A program made the position numbers and the translations under genes. A stretch of 64,000 nt of DNA, taken from NCBI GenBank assembly GCA_945929965.1, contig CAMEOT010000009.1, positions 1-64,000 on the forward strand. Reading direction: 5' to 3'. The first letter of the stretch is position 1. Every line of letters begins with the position of its first letter. The DNA is from an uncultured Lachnospiraceae bacterium. GTDB lineage: Bacteria; Bacillota; Clostridia; Lachnospirales; Lachnospiraceae. This document shows, piece after piece, positions 1 through 7,095 of the stretch. The notes under the pieces are model-generated. The model saw only the letters and a program-made list of their open reading frames with translations. It searched no databases and was not told the DNA's origin.

Positions 1-120
1 TAGAAACAAATTATTTTTACTATAAATGTATAAAAAGATCTATTACGTAAAAAAGCGCTTTCTGAGAAGCTTATTTTTTACTATTTTTACTATATTGAGG
101 CTTTTTTCAAAAATCAGTAG
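1..120. other. AT-rich intergenic stretch with no gene seen
   Basis: This stretch is very AT-rich. A 13-base motif, TATTTTTACTATA, occurs twice, near 12-24 and again in the 80s to 90s. A run of T and A around 100-115 could serve as a weak terminator for transcripts leaving the structured element to its right. I see no open reading frame with a ribosome-binding site. Confidence 0.5.
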
Positions 121-343
121 TCTCAACTGCAAGCGTTCGTGGGGTTTACGGCAACCCTACGTTACGAGCCATGCATTCAATTCATAAATGTGTCGCAAAG
201 GACGCTCCACATTTATTTCATTGACGGCTGTCGAGTGTGTCCGTTGGACGCACGGTATAAAAATAGAACGAAATAACCTCTTGTGTGAGCAAGCTCCCAC
301 CGAGGTATTCCGTTCTATTTTTGCATGGCTCGTAACTCTCAAT
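121..343. repeat. Structured palindromic element downstream of yloV (MITE-like or structured RNA)
   Basis: A perfect 15-base inverted repeat (161-175 and 322-336, GTTACGAGCCATGCA and its complement) encloses three further hairpins. These are 184-192 with 208-216 (9 bp), 239-249 (GTCC/GGAC) and 259-270 with 311-322 (12 bp, with more pairing inside). A fourth hairpin, 138-146 with 153-161 (9 bp, one G-T pair), abuts the left arm. The whole would fold as a multi-branched, cloverleaf-like structure on either strand. The short hexamer TCTCAA occurs at 121-126 and 337-342 and could be a target duplication, or chance. The yloV stop lies 8 bases from the right arm, so yloV transcripts would run into it. 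No credible gene is seen here. A short non-autonomous element and a structured RNA are both possible. Confidence 0.6.
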
Positions 344-2047
344 TTACTCAACAGAAACAGTATAGTAATAAATAGGTTGTCCGCCGTACTGTAATTCGAT
401 ATCGCAGGCAGGATAAGCATCCTCTAAGTCTGCGCGCAGTGCTTCGGCAGCATCCTCTGCTACGTCACAGCCGTAGTATACGCTGATGAGTTCGGAATCT
501 TCATCCACAAGTTCTGCAATCATATCACGGGTTACTTTTACCATGTCGGTACCGACAGCTACGATGCCCTGGTCACCGATGCCCATGAAGTCGTCTTTCT
601 TTATCTCTTTGTCATCGATTACGGTATCACGTACCGCATAGGTCACCTGACCGGTCTTGACATTTTTGATCTCGCGGAGCATAGTCTCTTCGTTCTCTTC
701 TATGGACAGTTCAGGTACGAAGTTGATCACTGCGGTTATTCCCTGGGGAATGGTCTTGGTGGGAATGACTAACAGTTCCTTATCCGTCATCAGTTCCGCT
801 GCCTGGTTGGCTGCGAGAATGATGTTCTTATTATTCGGAAGAATGAAAATCGTCTTTGCATTTACCTTGTCAACTGCATCTAAGATATCTGCGGTACTGG
901 GGTTCATGGTCTGTCCGCCCTCGATGATATAGTCTACACCAAGACTCTTGAACAGTTCACTTAAACCGTCACCTACGGATACTGCCAGGAAACCTACTTC
1001 CTTGGGAGGCTGTGCAGCCTTCTCTTCTTCGGCTTTTTTCTGTGCAGCTTCCTTTTCGGAGAGCTTGAAGAGCTTCTCCTGATGCTCTAAGCGCATGTTA
1101 TCGATCTTCATATTGGACAATGCACCATACTTCAATGCTTTCTGGATAGCCAGACCGGGATCATTGGTATGTACATGTACCTTGACTACATCGTCATCTG
1201 CAACACATACGATAGAATCACCGATGGACTCTAAGAATGCCTTGAAATCCATCTCTGCCTTTACATTGAAAGGTTTGTTTAACAGAATAATGAATTCGGT
1301 GCAATAGCCGAATTTGATCTCCGCTTCCGCCTGTACTTCCAGAGAACTCTTGGTATCTTCTGCCTTGGCGGTCGCTACGGGAGCTACGGTCAGATCAATT
1401 TCTTTGCCTAAAAATGCGTCATAGGCACCGCTTAATACTTCTACCAGACCCTGTCCGCCGGAATCCACTACTCCTGCCTGCTTTAATACGGGCAGCATTT
1501 CGGGAGTCTGGCTGAGAACATAACGGGCATGTTCGATCACCGTTCCAAGGAACTGCTCTAAATCCTCTGCGCCATCTTCGCAAAGTTCCTTTGCCTTATC
1601 GGAAGCACCTCTGGCTACCGTAAGGATCGTACCTTCCTTTGGCTTCATAACAGCCTTGTATGCGGTCTCCACCGCTTTTTCAAAAGCACGGGTTAATACG
1701 GGAATATCCAGTGCCTGCTCTTCCTTGATACTCTTGGTGAAACCACGGAACAGCTGGGATAAGATAACGCCGGAGTTACCTCTGGCACCACGCAGGGAAC
1801 CACTGGAAATAGCCTTACACAGAGCTTCCATATCGGCATCCTCCCCCAGTGCGGATACTTCTCTGGCCGCAGACATGATGGTCATGGTCATATTGGTTCC
1901 GGTATCTCCATCGGGAACGGGGAACACATTCAGTTCGTTGATCCATTCCTTCTTATTCTCTAAATTCTTGGCGCCGGCTAAGAACATCTTGGAAAGCATC
2001 TTAGCGTCGATTTGTTGTAAAGCCACAATTACTTCCTCCTTAATCAA
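344..2047 (-). CDS. yloV: YloV/FakA-type kinase with DAK domain
   Basis: This 567-residue protein belongs to the YloV/FakA family, whose characterised members phosphorylate fatty acids bound by a DegV-type FakB partner in the cytoplasm. The N-terminal dihydroxyacetone-kinase-like domain carries the nucleotide and metal motif PDGDTGTN at about residues 45-52 and GARGNSGVILSQ at about 87-98. The C-terminal half is the usual YloV extension, and the length is typical. The start overlaps the end of the upstream Asp23 gene by 8 bases, which implies translational coupling, as in the yloU-yloV pair of Bacillus. The substrate is inferred from the family; no fakB lies in the window. Confidence 0.9.
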   Translation of the reverse strand: MIKEEVIVALQQIDAKMLSKMFLAGAKNLENKKEWINELNVFPVPDGDTGTNMTMTIMSAAREVSALGEDADMEALCKAISSGSLRGARGNSGVILSQLFRGFTKSIKEEQALDIPVLTRAFEKAVETAYKAVMKPKEGTILTVARGASDKAKELCEDGAEDLEQFLGTVIEHARYVLSQTPEMLPVLKQAGVVDSGGQGLVEVLSGAYDAFLGKEIDLTVAPVATAKAEDTKSSLEVQAEAEIKFGYCTEFIILLNKPFNVKAEMDFKAFLESIGDSIVCVADDDVVKVHVHTNDPGLAIQKALKYGALSNMKIDNMRLEHQEKLFKLSEKEAAQKKAEEEKAAQPPKEVGFLAVSVGDGLSELFKSLGVDYIIEGGQTMNPSTADILDAVDKVNAKTIFILPNNKNIILAANQAAELMTDKELLVIPTKTIPQGITAVINFVPELSIEENEETMLREIKNVKTGQVTYAVRDTVIDDKEIKKDDFMGIGDQGIVAVGTDMVKVTRDMIAELVDEDSELISVYYGCDVAEDAAEALRADLEDAYPACDIELQYGGQPIYYYTVSVE

Positions 2048-2399
2048 TCACTCTTACACCTTCAACAAAGATGTTGATCTTTTTGATCTCAATACCGGTA
2101 AACTCTTCCACTTTGTATTTTACGTTGCTGATCAGATTGTCGGTGACAGTTAAAATGCTGACACCGTATGCTACGATCACATGGAAGTCCAGAACCAGTT
2201 TATTGTTGTCCAGGGATACCTTGATCCCTCTGGTGATGCTGTCTAATTTCAGAAGCTTTACCAGACCATCCTTCATGCTGACTCCGGCCATACCTACGAT
2301 ACCAAAGCACTCTACCGCTACGCTACCGGCATACTGTGCAATGACTTCATTATCAATGTCAATATTTCCCATATGGGTATTCATAGAAGAACCTTTCAT
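2040..2399 (-). CDS. Asp23/Gls24 family protein (YloU-like)
   Basis: This 119-residue protein matches the Asp23/Gls24 envelope stress family in length and in its pattern of a helix followed by alternating hydrophobic strands (for example residues about 60-80). There are no catalytic motifs; family members act as small structural or membrane-associated proteins, and their precise role is unclear. The start is supported by AAGGAGG seven bases upstream. It is the first gene of a two-gene operon with yloV and is divergent from rpmB, the same order as rpmB-yloU-yloV in Bacillus subtilis. A possible promoter lies near 2480-2520 but its -35 is weak. Confidence 0.88.
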   Translation of the reverse strand: MKGSSMNTHMGNIDIDNEVIAQYAGSVAVECFGIVGMAGVSMKDGLVKLLKLDSITRGIKVSLDNNKLVLDFHVIVAYGVSILTVTDNLISNVKYKVEEFTGIEIKKINIFVEGVRVID

Positions 2400-2542
2400 A
2401 CAGAACCTCCTTCATATTCGGATCATTTGTTTCTTCTGCTATGTCTGCCCCAAAAATCTAAAGTTCAGACATATATAAATGTATTTTAACAGCTTTCCTT
2501 TGAAAAAGAAACAATAAAATTAAAAAAATAAATATTTTTTGC

Positions 2543-2571
2543 TTGCTTTTATTTTGGTTTTCTGTTAATAT
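2543..2571 (+). promoter_or_regulatory. Sigma-A-type promoter for rpmB
   Basis: TTGCTT (2543-2548) and TAATAT (2566-2571) are separated by 17 bases, with an extended -10 TG at 2563-2564. A small inverted repeat, TGTGA-N5-TCACA at 2580-2594, sits at the expected transcription start and could be an operator or a leader hairpin. A nine-base motif, GCGTTAGAT, is tandemly repeated in the leader just before the AGGAGG of rpmB. Confidence 0.65.
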
Positions 2572-2660
2572 ATCAATGTTGTGAGCATTTCACACGTGTT
2601 TATTGAAAAAATTGTTTAAAAGTAAGCGTTAGATGCGCGTTAGATCGAGGAGGTGTCAAG

Positions 2661-2846
2661 ATGGCTAAATGTGATATTTGTGGTAAGGGCGTTCATTTCG
2701 GTAACAACGTAAGCCATTCTCATAGAAGAAGCAACGCAATTTGGAACTCTAATGTTAAGAGCGTTAAGTGCAAGGTTAACGGCGGAGCTAGAAGAATGCA
2801 TGTCTGCACCAGCTGCTTAAAATCTGGTAAAGTTGAGAGAGCTTAA
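2661..2846 (+). CDS. rpmB: 50S ribosomal protein L28
   Basis: This 61-residue basic protein is ribosomal protein L28 of the large subunit. It starts MAKCDICGKG and contains the family's conserved region VSHSHRRSNAIWNSN (about residues 18-32). Two Cys pairs (C4 and C7; C48 and C51) suggest the zinc-binding version of L28. The start is preceded by GAGGAGG with good spacing. It is one of only three plus-strand genes in the window, is monocistronic, and is followed by a strong terminator. The divergent neighbour is the Asp23 gene. Confidence 0.98.
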   Translation: MAKCDICGKGVHFGNNVSHSHRRSNAIWNSNVKSVKCKVNGGARRMHVCTSCLKSGKVERA

Positions 2847-2872
2847 TCTCCTGCGATAATATTGGATTTTGA

Positions 2873-2912
2873 AAGCCAGAAATGATGAATTTCATTTCTG
2901 GCTTATTTTTTA
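2873..2912 (+). terminator. Rho-independent terminator of rpmB
   Basis: A perfect 13-base-pair stem (2873-2885 with 2892-2904, loop of 6) is followed by ATTTTTTATT. It lies between rpmB and the convergent J-domain gene. The T-tract favours termination of rpmB; the opposite strand has only a weak tract. Confidence 0.9.
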
Positions 2913-2924
2913 TTCTCTGTGCAA

Positions 2925-3464
2925 TTACCAGAACCGCTCTTCCTGCTTCCGTTTCAGGTATTCTTTGTTGATCTGGCCTGCCAGTTCCCCATCACCGAAG
3001 AGGTTGTCCGGATGAAAGATTTTGATCAGATCCCGATATCTCTTCCGCAGAGCCAGCGGATTATTAGCTCCACGGAATAAAAGCTGTACTGCCGTAAAGC
3101 TGACTTCCCCAAGCTCTTGCTCCCTGGTCTGCCGTTCTCTGGCCTCCTTCGAGAGTGTCTGCCGTTCCTGCTCGAACCTCTTCCGATCCTCCTCCAGCTG
3201 TCGGAAACCCTCCTGTAAAATAGCCATTTTCTTCTCAAAAAACAGATTTTCTTCTTTTAGCCGTTTCCGCTCCATAACTGTACGCCGATTCAACTCATCC
3301 AGCTCGTCCCGTAACTTTACCCGTTCGTCCAGAAATTTGTTCCGGACCTGTTCTAACTCCGTACGCTCCTGTTCCAGACGCATATTTTCCTGGAAAAGCC
3401 ACAGCTTTATTTCTTTTAATTCTTCGGTACTTTCCGCCTTAATGACCTCTTCCCAATCAATCAT
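2925..3464 (-). CDS. Coiled-coil protein with C-terminal J domain
   Basis: Residues about 20-118 of this 179-residue protein form an almost uninterrupted charged coiled coil rich in Glu, Arg and Lys. The last 60 residues look like a J domain: helix II is LRKRYRDLIKIF, the HPD tripeptide is at 151-153, and helix III follows (GQINKEYLKRKQ). J domains stimulate Hsp70/DnaK ATPase. A C-terminal J domain after a coiled coil is not the DnaJ layout, so a dedicated partner or structure is likely. It is the last gene of a cluster with GerW and a 47-residue membrane protein, which hints at a sporulation or spore-envelope role. That role is inference. Confidence 0.75.
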   Translation of the reverse strand: MIDWEEVIKAESTEELKEIKLWLFQENMRLEQERTELEQVRNKFLDERVKLRDELDELNRRTVMERKRLKEENLFFEKKMAILQEGFRQLEEDRKRFEQERQTLSKEARERQTREQELGEVSFTAVQLLFRGANNPLALRKRYRDLIKIFHPDNLFGDGELAGQINKEYLKRKQEERFW

Positions 3465-3475
3465 GCCGCACCCTC

Positions 3476-3619
3476 TTACTCACAACCACAGAAAAGATAA
3501 TACCCTGCAAACAATAAAAGTGTGACCACAATCAGACCGATGAAACGATTATGAATCACCAGCATAAGCAGCATGCCGACCGCTACAAAAAAGAGTATCA
3601 ATCCAATAATCTTTTTCAT
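3476..3619 (-). CDS. Small membrane protein, 47 residues
   Basis: A short open reading frame beginning MKKIIGLILFFVAVGM and ending in FCGCE encodes 47 residues with two hydrophobic stretches (about 4-21 and 27-42) separated by HNRF, so probably a two-pass membrane hairpin. GGATGG five bases upstream of the ATG is a reasonable ribosome-binding site. It sits between the GerW-like gene (ends 56 bases upstream) and the J-domain gene (begins 12 bases downstream), all on the same strand. I do not recognise a family. The hydrophobic pattern, start signal and tight spacing support it being real. Confidence 0.65.
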   Translation of the reverse strand: MKKIIGLILFFVAVGMLLMLVIHNRFIGLIVVTLLLFAGYYLFCGCE

Positions 3620-3674
3620 AATCCATCCGGATCCGGAATATTCTCACTTTATTATATGCAGAGTATCTCAAATA

Positions 3675-4094
3675 TTACTTATCTTCTGTTGTTTCCTCTT
3701 CCGGAAATGCAATGTCCACCACTTCAGCATCGGACATTTCTTCTTGTTCCTTCGGCTTGGTAAATTTATCTACGATATCGGGAATCATATCCAGGATCTT
3801 AGTCACCGTATCCTGATTCTTGATATTTACCAGCTTTGTGGAACCGTTCTTAATGACCAGGACAGCGCTGGGAGTCATCTTACCGCCTAAGCCTCCGGCT
3901 CCGGAAGCGGATTTTTTCTCGAAATTGTTGCCGGCACCGGCACCCACACCGAAAGTTACATCCACTAACGGTAATATGATCGTATCTCCTATCTTCGTAG
4001 CCTCTCCCACCACAGTCTTCGTGGAGAGTACCGTATCCATTCCCTTTAAAAGAGATTCTACCACGCCCTGGAACTGATTATCTTTTTCTGCCAT
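3675..4094 (-). CDS. ytfJ: GerW/YtfJ family sporulation protein
   Basis: This 139-residue protein matches the GerW/YtfJ family needed for normal germination responses of Bacillus spores. Recognisable parts are the N-terminal region with VGEATKIGDTIILPLVDVTFGVG (split here at about residues 29-51), a Gly-rich segment (GAGGLGG at about 65-71) and the TPSAVLVI strand. The acidic tail is variable in the family. Start is supported by AGGAGG six bases upstream. It follows the DUF2953 gene (ytfI-like) as in Bacillus, supporting a shared sporulation function. Confidence 0.9.
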   Translation of the reverse strand: MAEKDNQFQGVVESLLKGMDTVLSTKTVVGEATKIGDTIILPLVDVTFGVGAGAGNNFEKKSASGAGGLGGKMTPSAVLVIKNGSTKLVNIKNQDTVTKILDMIPDIVDKFTKPKEQEEMSDAEVVDIAFPEEETTEDK

Positions 4095-4117
4095 AACAAA
4101 CCTCCTGTTACATCCTG

Positions 4118-5080
4118 TTATTTCTTCTGATTTTTTTGAAATGTTCTTATCTTAAGCTTTAATTGCTGTAATCTCTTATCCAAAAGCAGCCGCGCGGAAT
4201 GGAACAATACACATGCTACTGTAAAATGCCCGGAGGCTTTAAGATCACCCTCCAGTATTGCCTGTTCGAAATCCGGTGTAATGCATACTCCCTTTCCAAG
4301 CTTCGGAAGTATCATTCCATAGATGCCGTAAAGGTATCCGGTGGTATCCGGTGAGCCGGTACCAATGCGGGCGTTCACCTTAAGCTTTCGTGGACGAAGC
4401 CTTTTTAAAATATGCCCGATACGCTTTCCCGCATGCTGAAGCAATCCCTTTGTATCCGGATCATTCCATAATTCCCTGTAAAAAGAAATATTCTTCAAAA
4501 TATATTTGATTTTATCACAGATTTTACGGATTGTGTATCGTATTTTCTCAAAAAAACCAGCGATCTTTCCGAAAGTGGAAGTTTCCTGTTGCGGACCGGG
4601 TGTGTTTTCTTCTGCAGAAATTTTTGCATCTGCTGAAGCTTCTGTATCGGTCGCAGGGTCCGTTTTCGCTATATCGCTATCATGCGAGAGTAACGTCTGT
4701 CCAGAAGTTTCTGATGCATCCGAAGGTTCTGATGTCCTTGAAGTTTCCCGAGCTTCTTCCGTTATATCTCTTTCTGGAGCTGCGTGTGTATCTTCCCCCG
4801 GTGCAGAGCTTTTTTTCTTCTCGGAAGAATCATATACTGTAAAAAAAAGAACCTTTGCCAGCAGTTTCCCTGGAACCGGATAGCTGTAAGAGACCCTTAC
4901 CAGGCCGAACAGCCATTTTATTTTTGCGTCAAACTGCATTTCTTCGGCACTTTTCTTCCCTGACACTCTGTAACAGACCGGGAAAAATAGTACCAGAAGG
5001 ACTACCACAAGAGCAATTCCGAGAAGTATTAACAAAAGGATTCCAAGAATACTCAATATTTTAAAAAGAATCGTCAACAT
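4118..5080 (-). CDS. DUF2953 membrane protein (YtfI-like)
   Basis: The protein of 320 residues (from the chosen start) has an N-terminal membrane segment (about residues 2-30), a long low-complexity Ser/Thr/Glu/Ala-rich linker (about 90-160), and a C-terminal region with the DUF2953 features KVNARIGTGSPDTTGYLYGI and LFHSARLL. An in-frame extension to 5125 is possible, but the ATG at 5080 overlaps the upstream stop in ATGTTGA, a classic coupling arrangement, so I prefer it. Partnered with gerW/ytfJ directly downstream, as in Bacillus ytfI-ytfJ. The function of DUF2953 is unknown; sporulation expression is inferred. Confidence 0.8.
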   Translation of the reverse strand: MLTILFKILSILGILLLILLGIALVVVLLVLFFPVCYRVSGKKSAEEMQFDAKIKWLFGLVRVSYSYPVPGKLLAKVLFFTVYDSSEKKKSSAPGEDTHAAPERDITEEARETSRTSEPSDASETSGQTLLSHDSDIAKTDPATDTEASADAKISAEENTPGPQQETSTFGKIAGFFEKIRYTIRKICDKIKYILKNISFYRELWNDPDTKGLLQHAGKRIGHILKRLRPRKLKVNARIGTGSPDTTGYLYGIYGMILPKLGKGVCITPDFEQAILEGDLKASGHFTVACVLFHSARLLLDKRLQQLKLKIRTFQKNQKK

Positions 5081-5397
5081 AGTAAATACTCCCGCAGATT
5101 GCAGTCGCCCCTGGCTTCCAGGCATTCTCTGGTGATCTGTTCAATCAGCTGCAATGCCTCCTCATATCCGGATACAATCCCGAGAACCAGAAATTCTTCA
5201 TTTTTGTAATGGGGCTGTATCAGTTGTCTTGCATCAAAAATATCTAATTGGTCTGCCGGATTTGACGCCGGTGTAATCAGATATACGTTTGCCCAAAGAG
5301 GTTTTTTCACCAGTCTCTTTTTTATTTTATCCAGTTTTTCAGATGCGATGCTCTCTCCCAAATAGAGATTTGGTGCAAATGTAAGCTTTCCTGCCAT
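5074..5397 (-). CDS. Conserved-looking hypothetical protein, 107 residues
   Basis: I do not recognise the family. The protein has a basic N-terminal half with KLDKIKKRLVKKPLW (about 22-36), an aromatic-hydrophobic strand AYVYLIT-like segment, and a C-terminal helix EEALQLIEQITRECLEARG. It has no signal peptide or membrane segment, so it is probably cytoplasmic. A strong start signal (AAAAGG, 10 bases upstream) and a good promoter at 5457-5485 precede it, and its stop overlaps the DUF2953 start by seven bases. It therefore heads the DUF2953-gerW-J-domain operon, so a link to spore development is possible. Confidence 0.75.
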   Translation of the reverse strand: MAGKLTFAPNLYLGESIASEKLDKIKKRLVKKPLWANVYLITPASNPADQLDIFDARQLIQPHYKNEEFLVLGIVSGYEEALQLIEQITRECLEARGDCNLREYLLC

Positions 5398-5456
5398 ATA
5401 TCATTTCCTTTTGGTGAACAACCTTCAGGCGTACTTTCCCGCCAGCCATATGGCTC

Positions 5457-5485
5457 ATTATAGCATAGATTCCGTTACATTACAA
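5457..5485 (-). promoter_or_regulatory. Sigma-A-type promoter for the DUF2953-gerW operon
   Basis: On the minus strand TTGTAA (5480-5485) and TATAAT (5457-5462) are 17 bases apart, with an extended -10 TG. A perfect 12-base palindrome AGCCATATGGCT (5444-5455) lies exactly where transcription would start and may be an operator. The divergent HD-GYP promoter begins 10 bases away. Confidence 0.75.
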
Positions 5486-5495
5486 TTTTTGTTGC

Positions 5496-5523
5496 TTGAC
5501 TTTTCCGGATGTTATTTTATACT
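5496..5523 (+). promoter_or_regulatory. Sigma-A-type promoter for the HD-GYP-like gene
   Basis: TTGACT (5496-5501) and TATACT (5518-5523) are 16 bases apart, about 30 bases before the TTG start and its GAGGAGG site. It is back to back with the promoter at 5457-5485. Confidence 0.7.
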
Positions 5524-5553
5524 TGAATTAGTACAAATGAGGAGGAAAAACCA

Positions 5554-6606
5554 TTGAAAGTAATTACGAAGATGGAGCTTCAGCCGGACATGGTCCTGGG
5601 CGAGGATATTCAGGATCAGGATCGCGTGATCTACCCTGCCGGTACTACTGTGACCCCGCAGATTATAGAAAAGTTAAAGCGTTATAATCTGGTATGTGTC
5701 ACAATCATGGAAGATGTAGATTTTGCCACTACTCATTACGAAAAAATTCGTTTTGACTCTAATTTCAAAGCTTTTGAACGCGCCTACCCCATTTTCCTCG
5801 GGGAATACAAACTGGCAATGAAACAGCTTCTGGTCATGGGCAGGAAGCCTGCAGATATCGTTCTGCTGACTATTTACAGGGAATTATATTATTATATCTC
5901 TTCCGGTTCCGCTCTTTTGGATTATTTATACAATCTGATGCCCAGTGAAGACGAGCTTACCTATACCCAGGGTTTGAATGCCGCTCTTTTAGCGGGTGCC
6001 TTTGCCGACTGGCTGTCCATGTCGGAGGAAGAGAAAAATACACTGATCCTCTGCGGTTTCTATTATGATATCGGCAAGCAGCAGCTGCCCTACGAACTGC
6101 TGTGGAAGCCGGGAAAGCTGACCGATGCGGAATTCAAAATCATCAAGACCCATCCTGTGGTCGGTTATACCACCGTCCGGAATCAGGATCTGAACGAACA
6201 TGTGAAAAATGCAGTGATCATGCACCACGAGAGACTGGACGGCAGCGGTTACCCTTATCATATGACCGGTCAGAAGATCGATGTCTATGCCAGATATATG
6301 GCAATCATCGATGCCTACATTGCCATGGCTTCTCCCAGAACCTACCGCAATGCGCTTACACCGCTGCAGATTTTGGGGAATTTCGAAAAAAGCCTGGACA
6401 AATACGATGTAGAACTGTTAATGCCGATTATGAAGAGGATTGCAGACGCACAGATCGGTACGAATGTACAGCTGAATGACGGAAGTATCTGGGAAGTTCT
6501 GATCATTCATCCCACCAAGTTCTCCCGTCCCATTCTGAAAAACGAAAAGAACGAATTCGTGGATCTCTTACAGAGAACAGATTTGGAAATCATCAAGAAT
6601 GTATAA
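5554..6606 (+). CDS. HD-GYP-like protein with degenerate metal site
   Basis: This 350-residue protein has an N-terminal region resembling those of Clostridial HD-GYP proteins (LQPDMVLGEDI ... IYPAGTTVTPQII, residues about 9-38) and an HD-GYP domain at about 130-310. The HHExLDGxGYP signature is intact (224-234), as are H200 and D253. However, the HD pair reads YDIGK at 171-175 instead of HDIGK, and the expected upstream His (usual THS) is Q139. HD-GYP enzymes hydrolyse cyclic-di-GMP using these ligands, so activity is doubtful and a binding or regulatory role is possible. The start is TTG, chosen for the GAGGAGG nine bases upstream. Monocistronic with its own promoter and terminator. Confidence 0.8.
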   Translation: MKVITKMELQPDMVLGEDIQDQDRVIYPAGTTVTPQIIEKLKRYNLVCVTIMEDVDFATTHYEKIRFDSNFKAFERAYPIFLGEYKLAMKQLLVMGRKPADIVLLTIYRELYYYISSGSALLDYLYNLMPSEDELTYTQGLNAALLAGAFADWLSMSEEEKNTLILCGFYYDIGKQQLPYELLWKPGKLTDAEFKIIKTHPVVGYTTVRNQDLNEHVKNAVIMHHERLDGSGYPYHMTGQKIDVYARYMAIIDAYIAMASPRTYRNALTPLQILGNFEKSLDKYDVELLMPIMKRIADAQIGTNVQLNDGSIWEVLIIHPTKFSRPILKNEKNEFVDLLQRTDLEIIKNV

Positions 6607-6628
6607 GCGCTATAAGTCCTCAGAAGCA

Positions 6629-6663
6629 GGAATAATCAATTCATCCATTGATTATTCCTTTTT
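6629..6663 (+). terminator. Terminator of the HD-GYP-like gene, inside the Nudix gene
   Basis: A 12-base-pair perfect stem (6629-6640 with 6647-6658) is followed by TTTTTC. It overlaps the last codons and stop of the convergent Nudix gene, so the same bases encode protein on one strand and a terminator on the other. Confidence 0.85.
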
Positions 6664-7076
6664 CTTTCCAGATATTCCGCGTATGCCTTTTCCAAAATCT
6701 GTTTTTCATTAGCAAATTTCAGCAGATGATAGGCCTCATGATATTTATAAAAACCGGAATCCGCAAAATACTCTTCTCTCTGGGGCTTGCTGTAATAGCT
6801 GTCGGTGCTCATCAGGTACCAGTGTACCTCCTTCTCCACCACGTCTTCCGGCACCGTGAAAGAGTATTCACTTCTTCCCACATAATCTACGATAAAAGCT
6901 TTGGAGCCGCTCTCTTCCAGGACTTCCCGCAATGCAGTCTCTTCGTGGGTTTCTCCGGGCTCCACGGTTCCCTTAGGCAGGACCCATCCTTCATATTTGT
7001 TTTTAATATTTTTATAGAGTAATAATATTTTGCCGCGGAAAATCACCACTCCGCCACAGCTGGTCGCCTCTATCAT
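6636..7076 (-). CDS. Nudix hydrolase
   Basis: A 146-residue Nudix pyrophosphohydrolase. The Nudix box GTVEPGETHEETALREVLEE (residues about 36-55) has the Gly, Glu and REVLEE residues of the GX5EX7REUXEEXGU consensus, so the magnesium site is complete. The aromatic-rich C-terminus is typical of the diadenosine polyphosphate or RNA 5' end subgroups, but the substrate cannot be told from sequence. Start is supported by GGAGG ten bases upstream. It lies immediately after the PBP gene on the same strand. Confidence 0.92.
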   Translation of the reverse strand: MIEATSCGGVVIFRGKILLLYKNIKNKYEGWVLPKGTVEPGETHEETALREVLEESGSKAFIVDYVGRSEYSFTVPEDVVEKEVHWYLMSTDSYYSKPQREEYFADSGFYKYHEAYHLLKFANEKQILEKAYAEYLERKRNNQWMN

Positions 7077-7095
7077 CTTATTTTATCCTCCGATC

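Noticed and set aside
157..420. Short frames crossing the left-edge structured element
   Set aside because: They run across hairpin arms, are read in several frames and both strands, and overlap the end of yloV; palindromes tend to create such frames.
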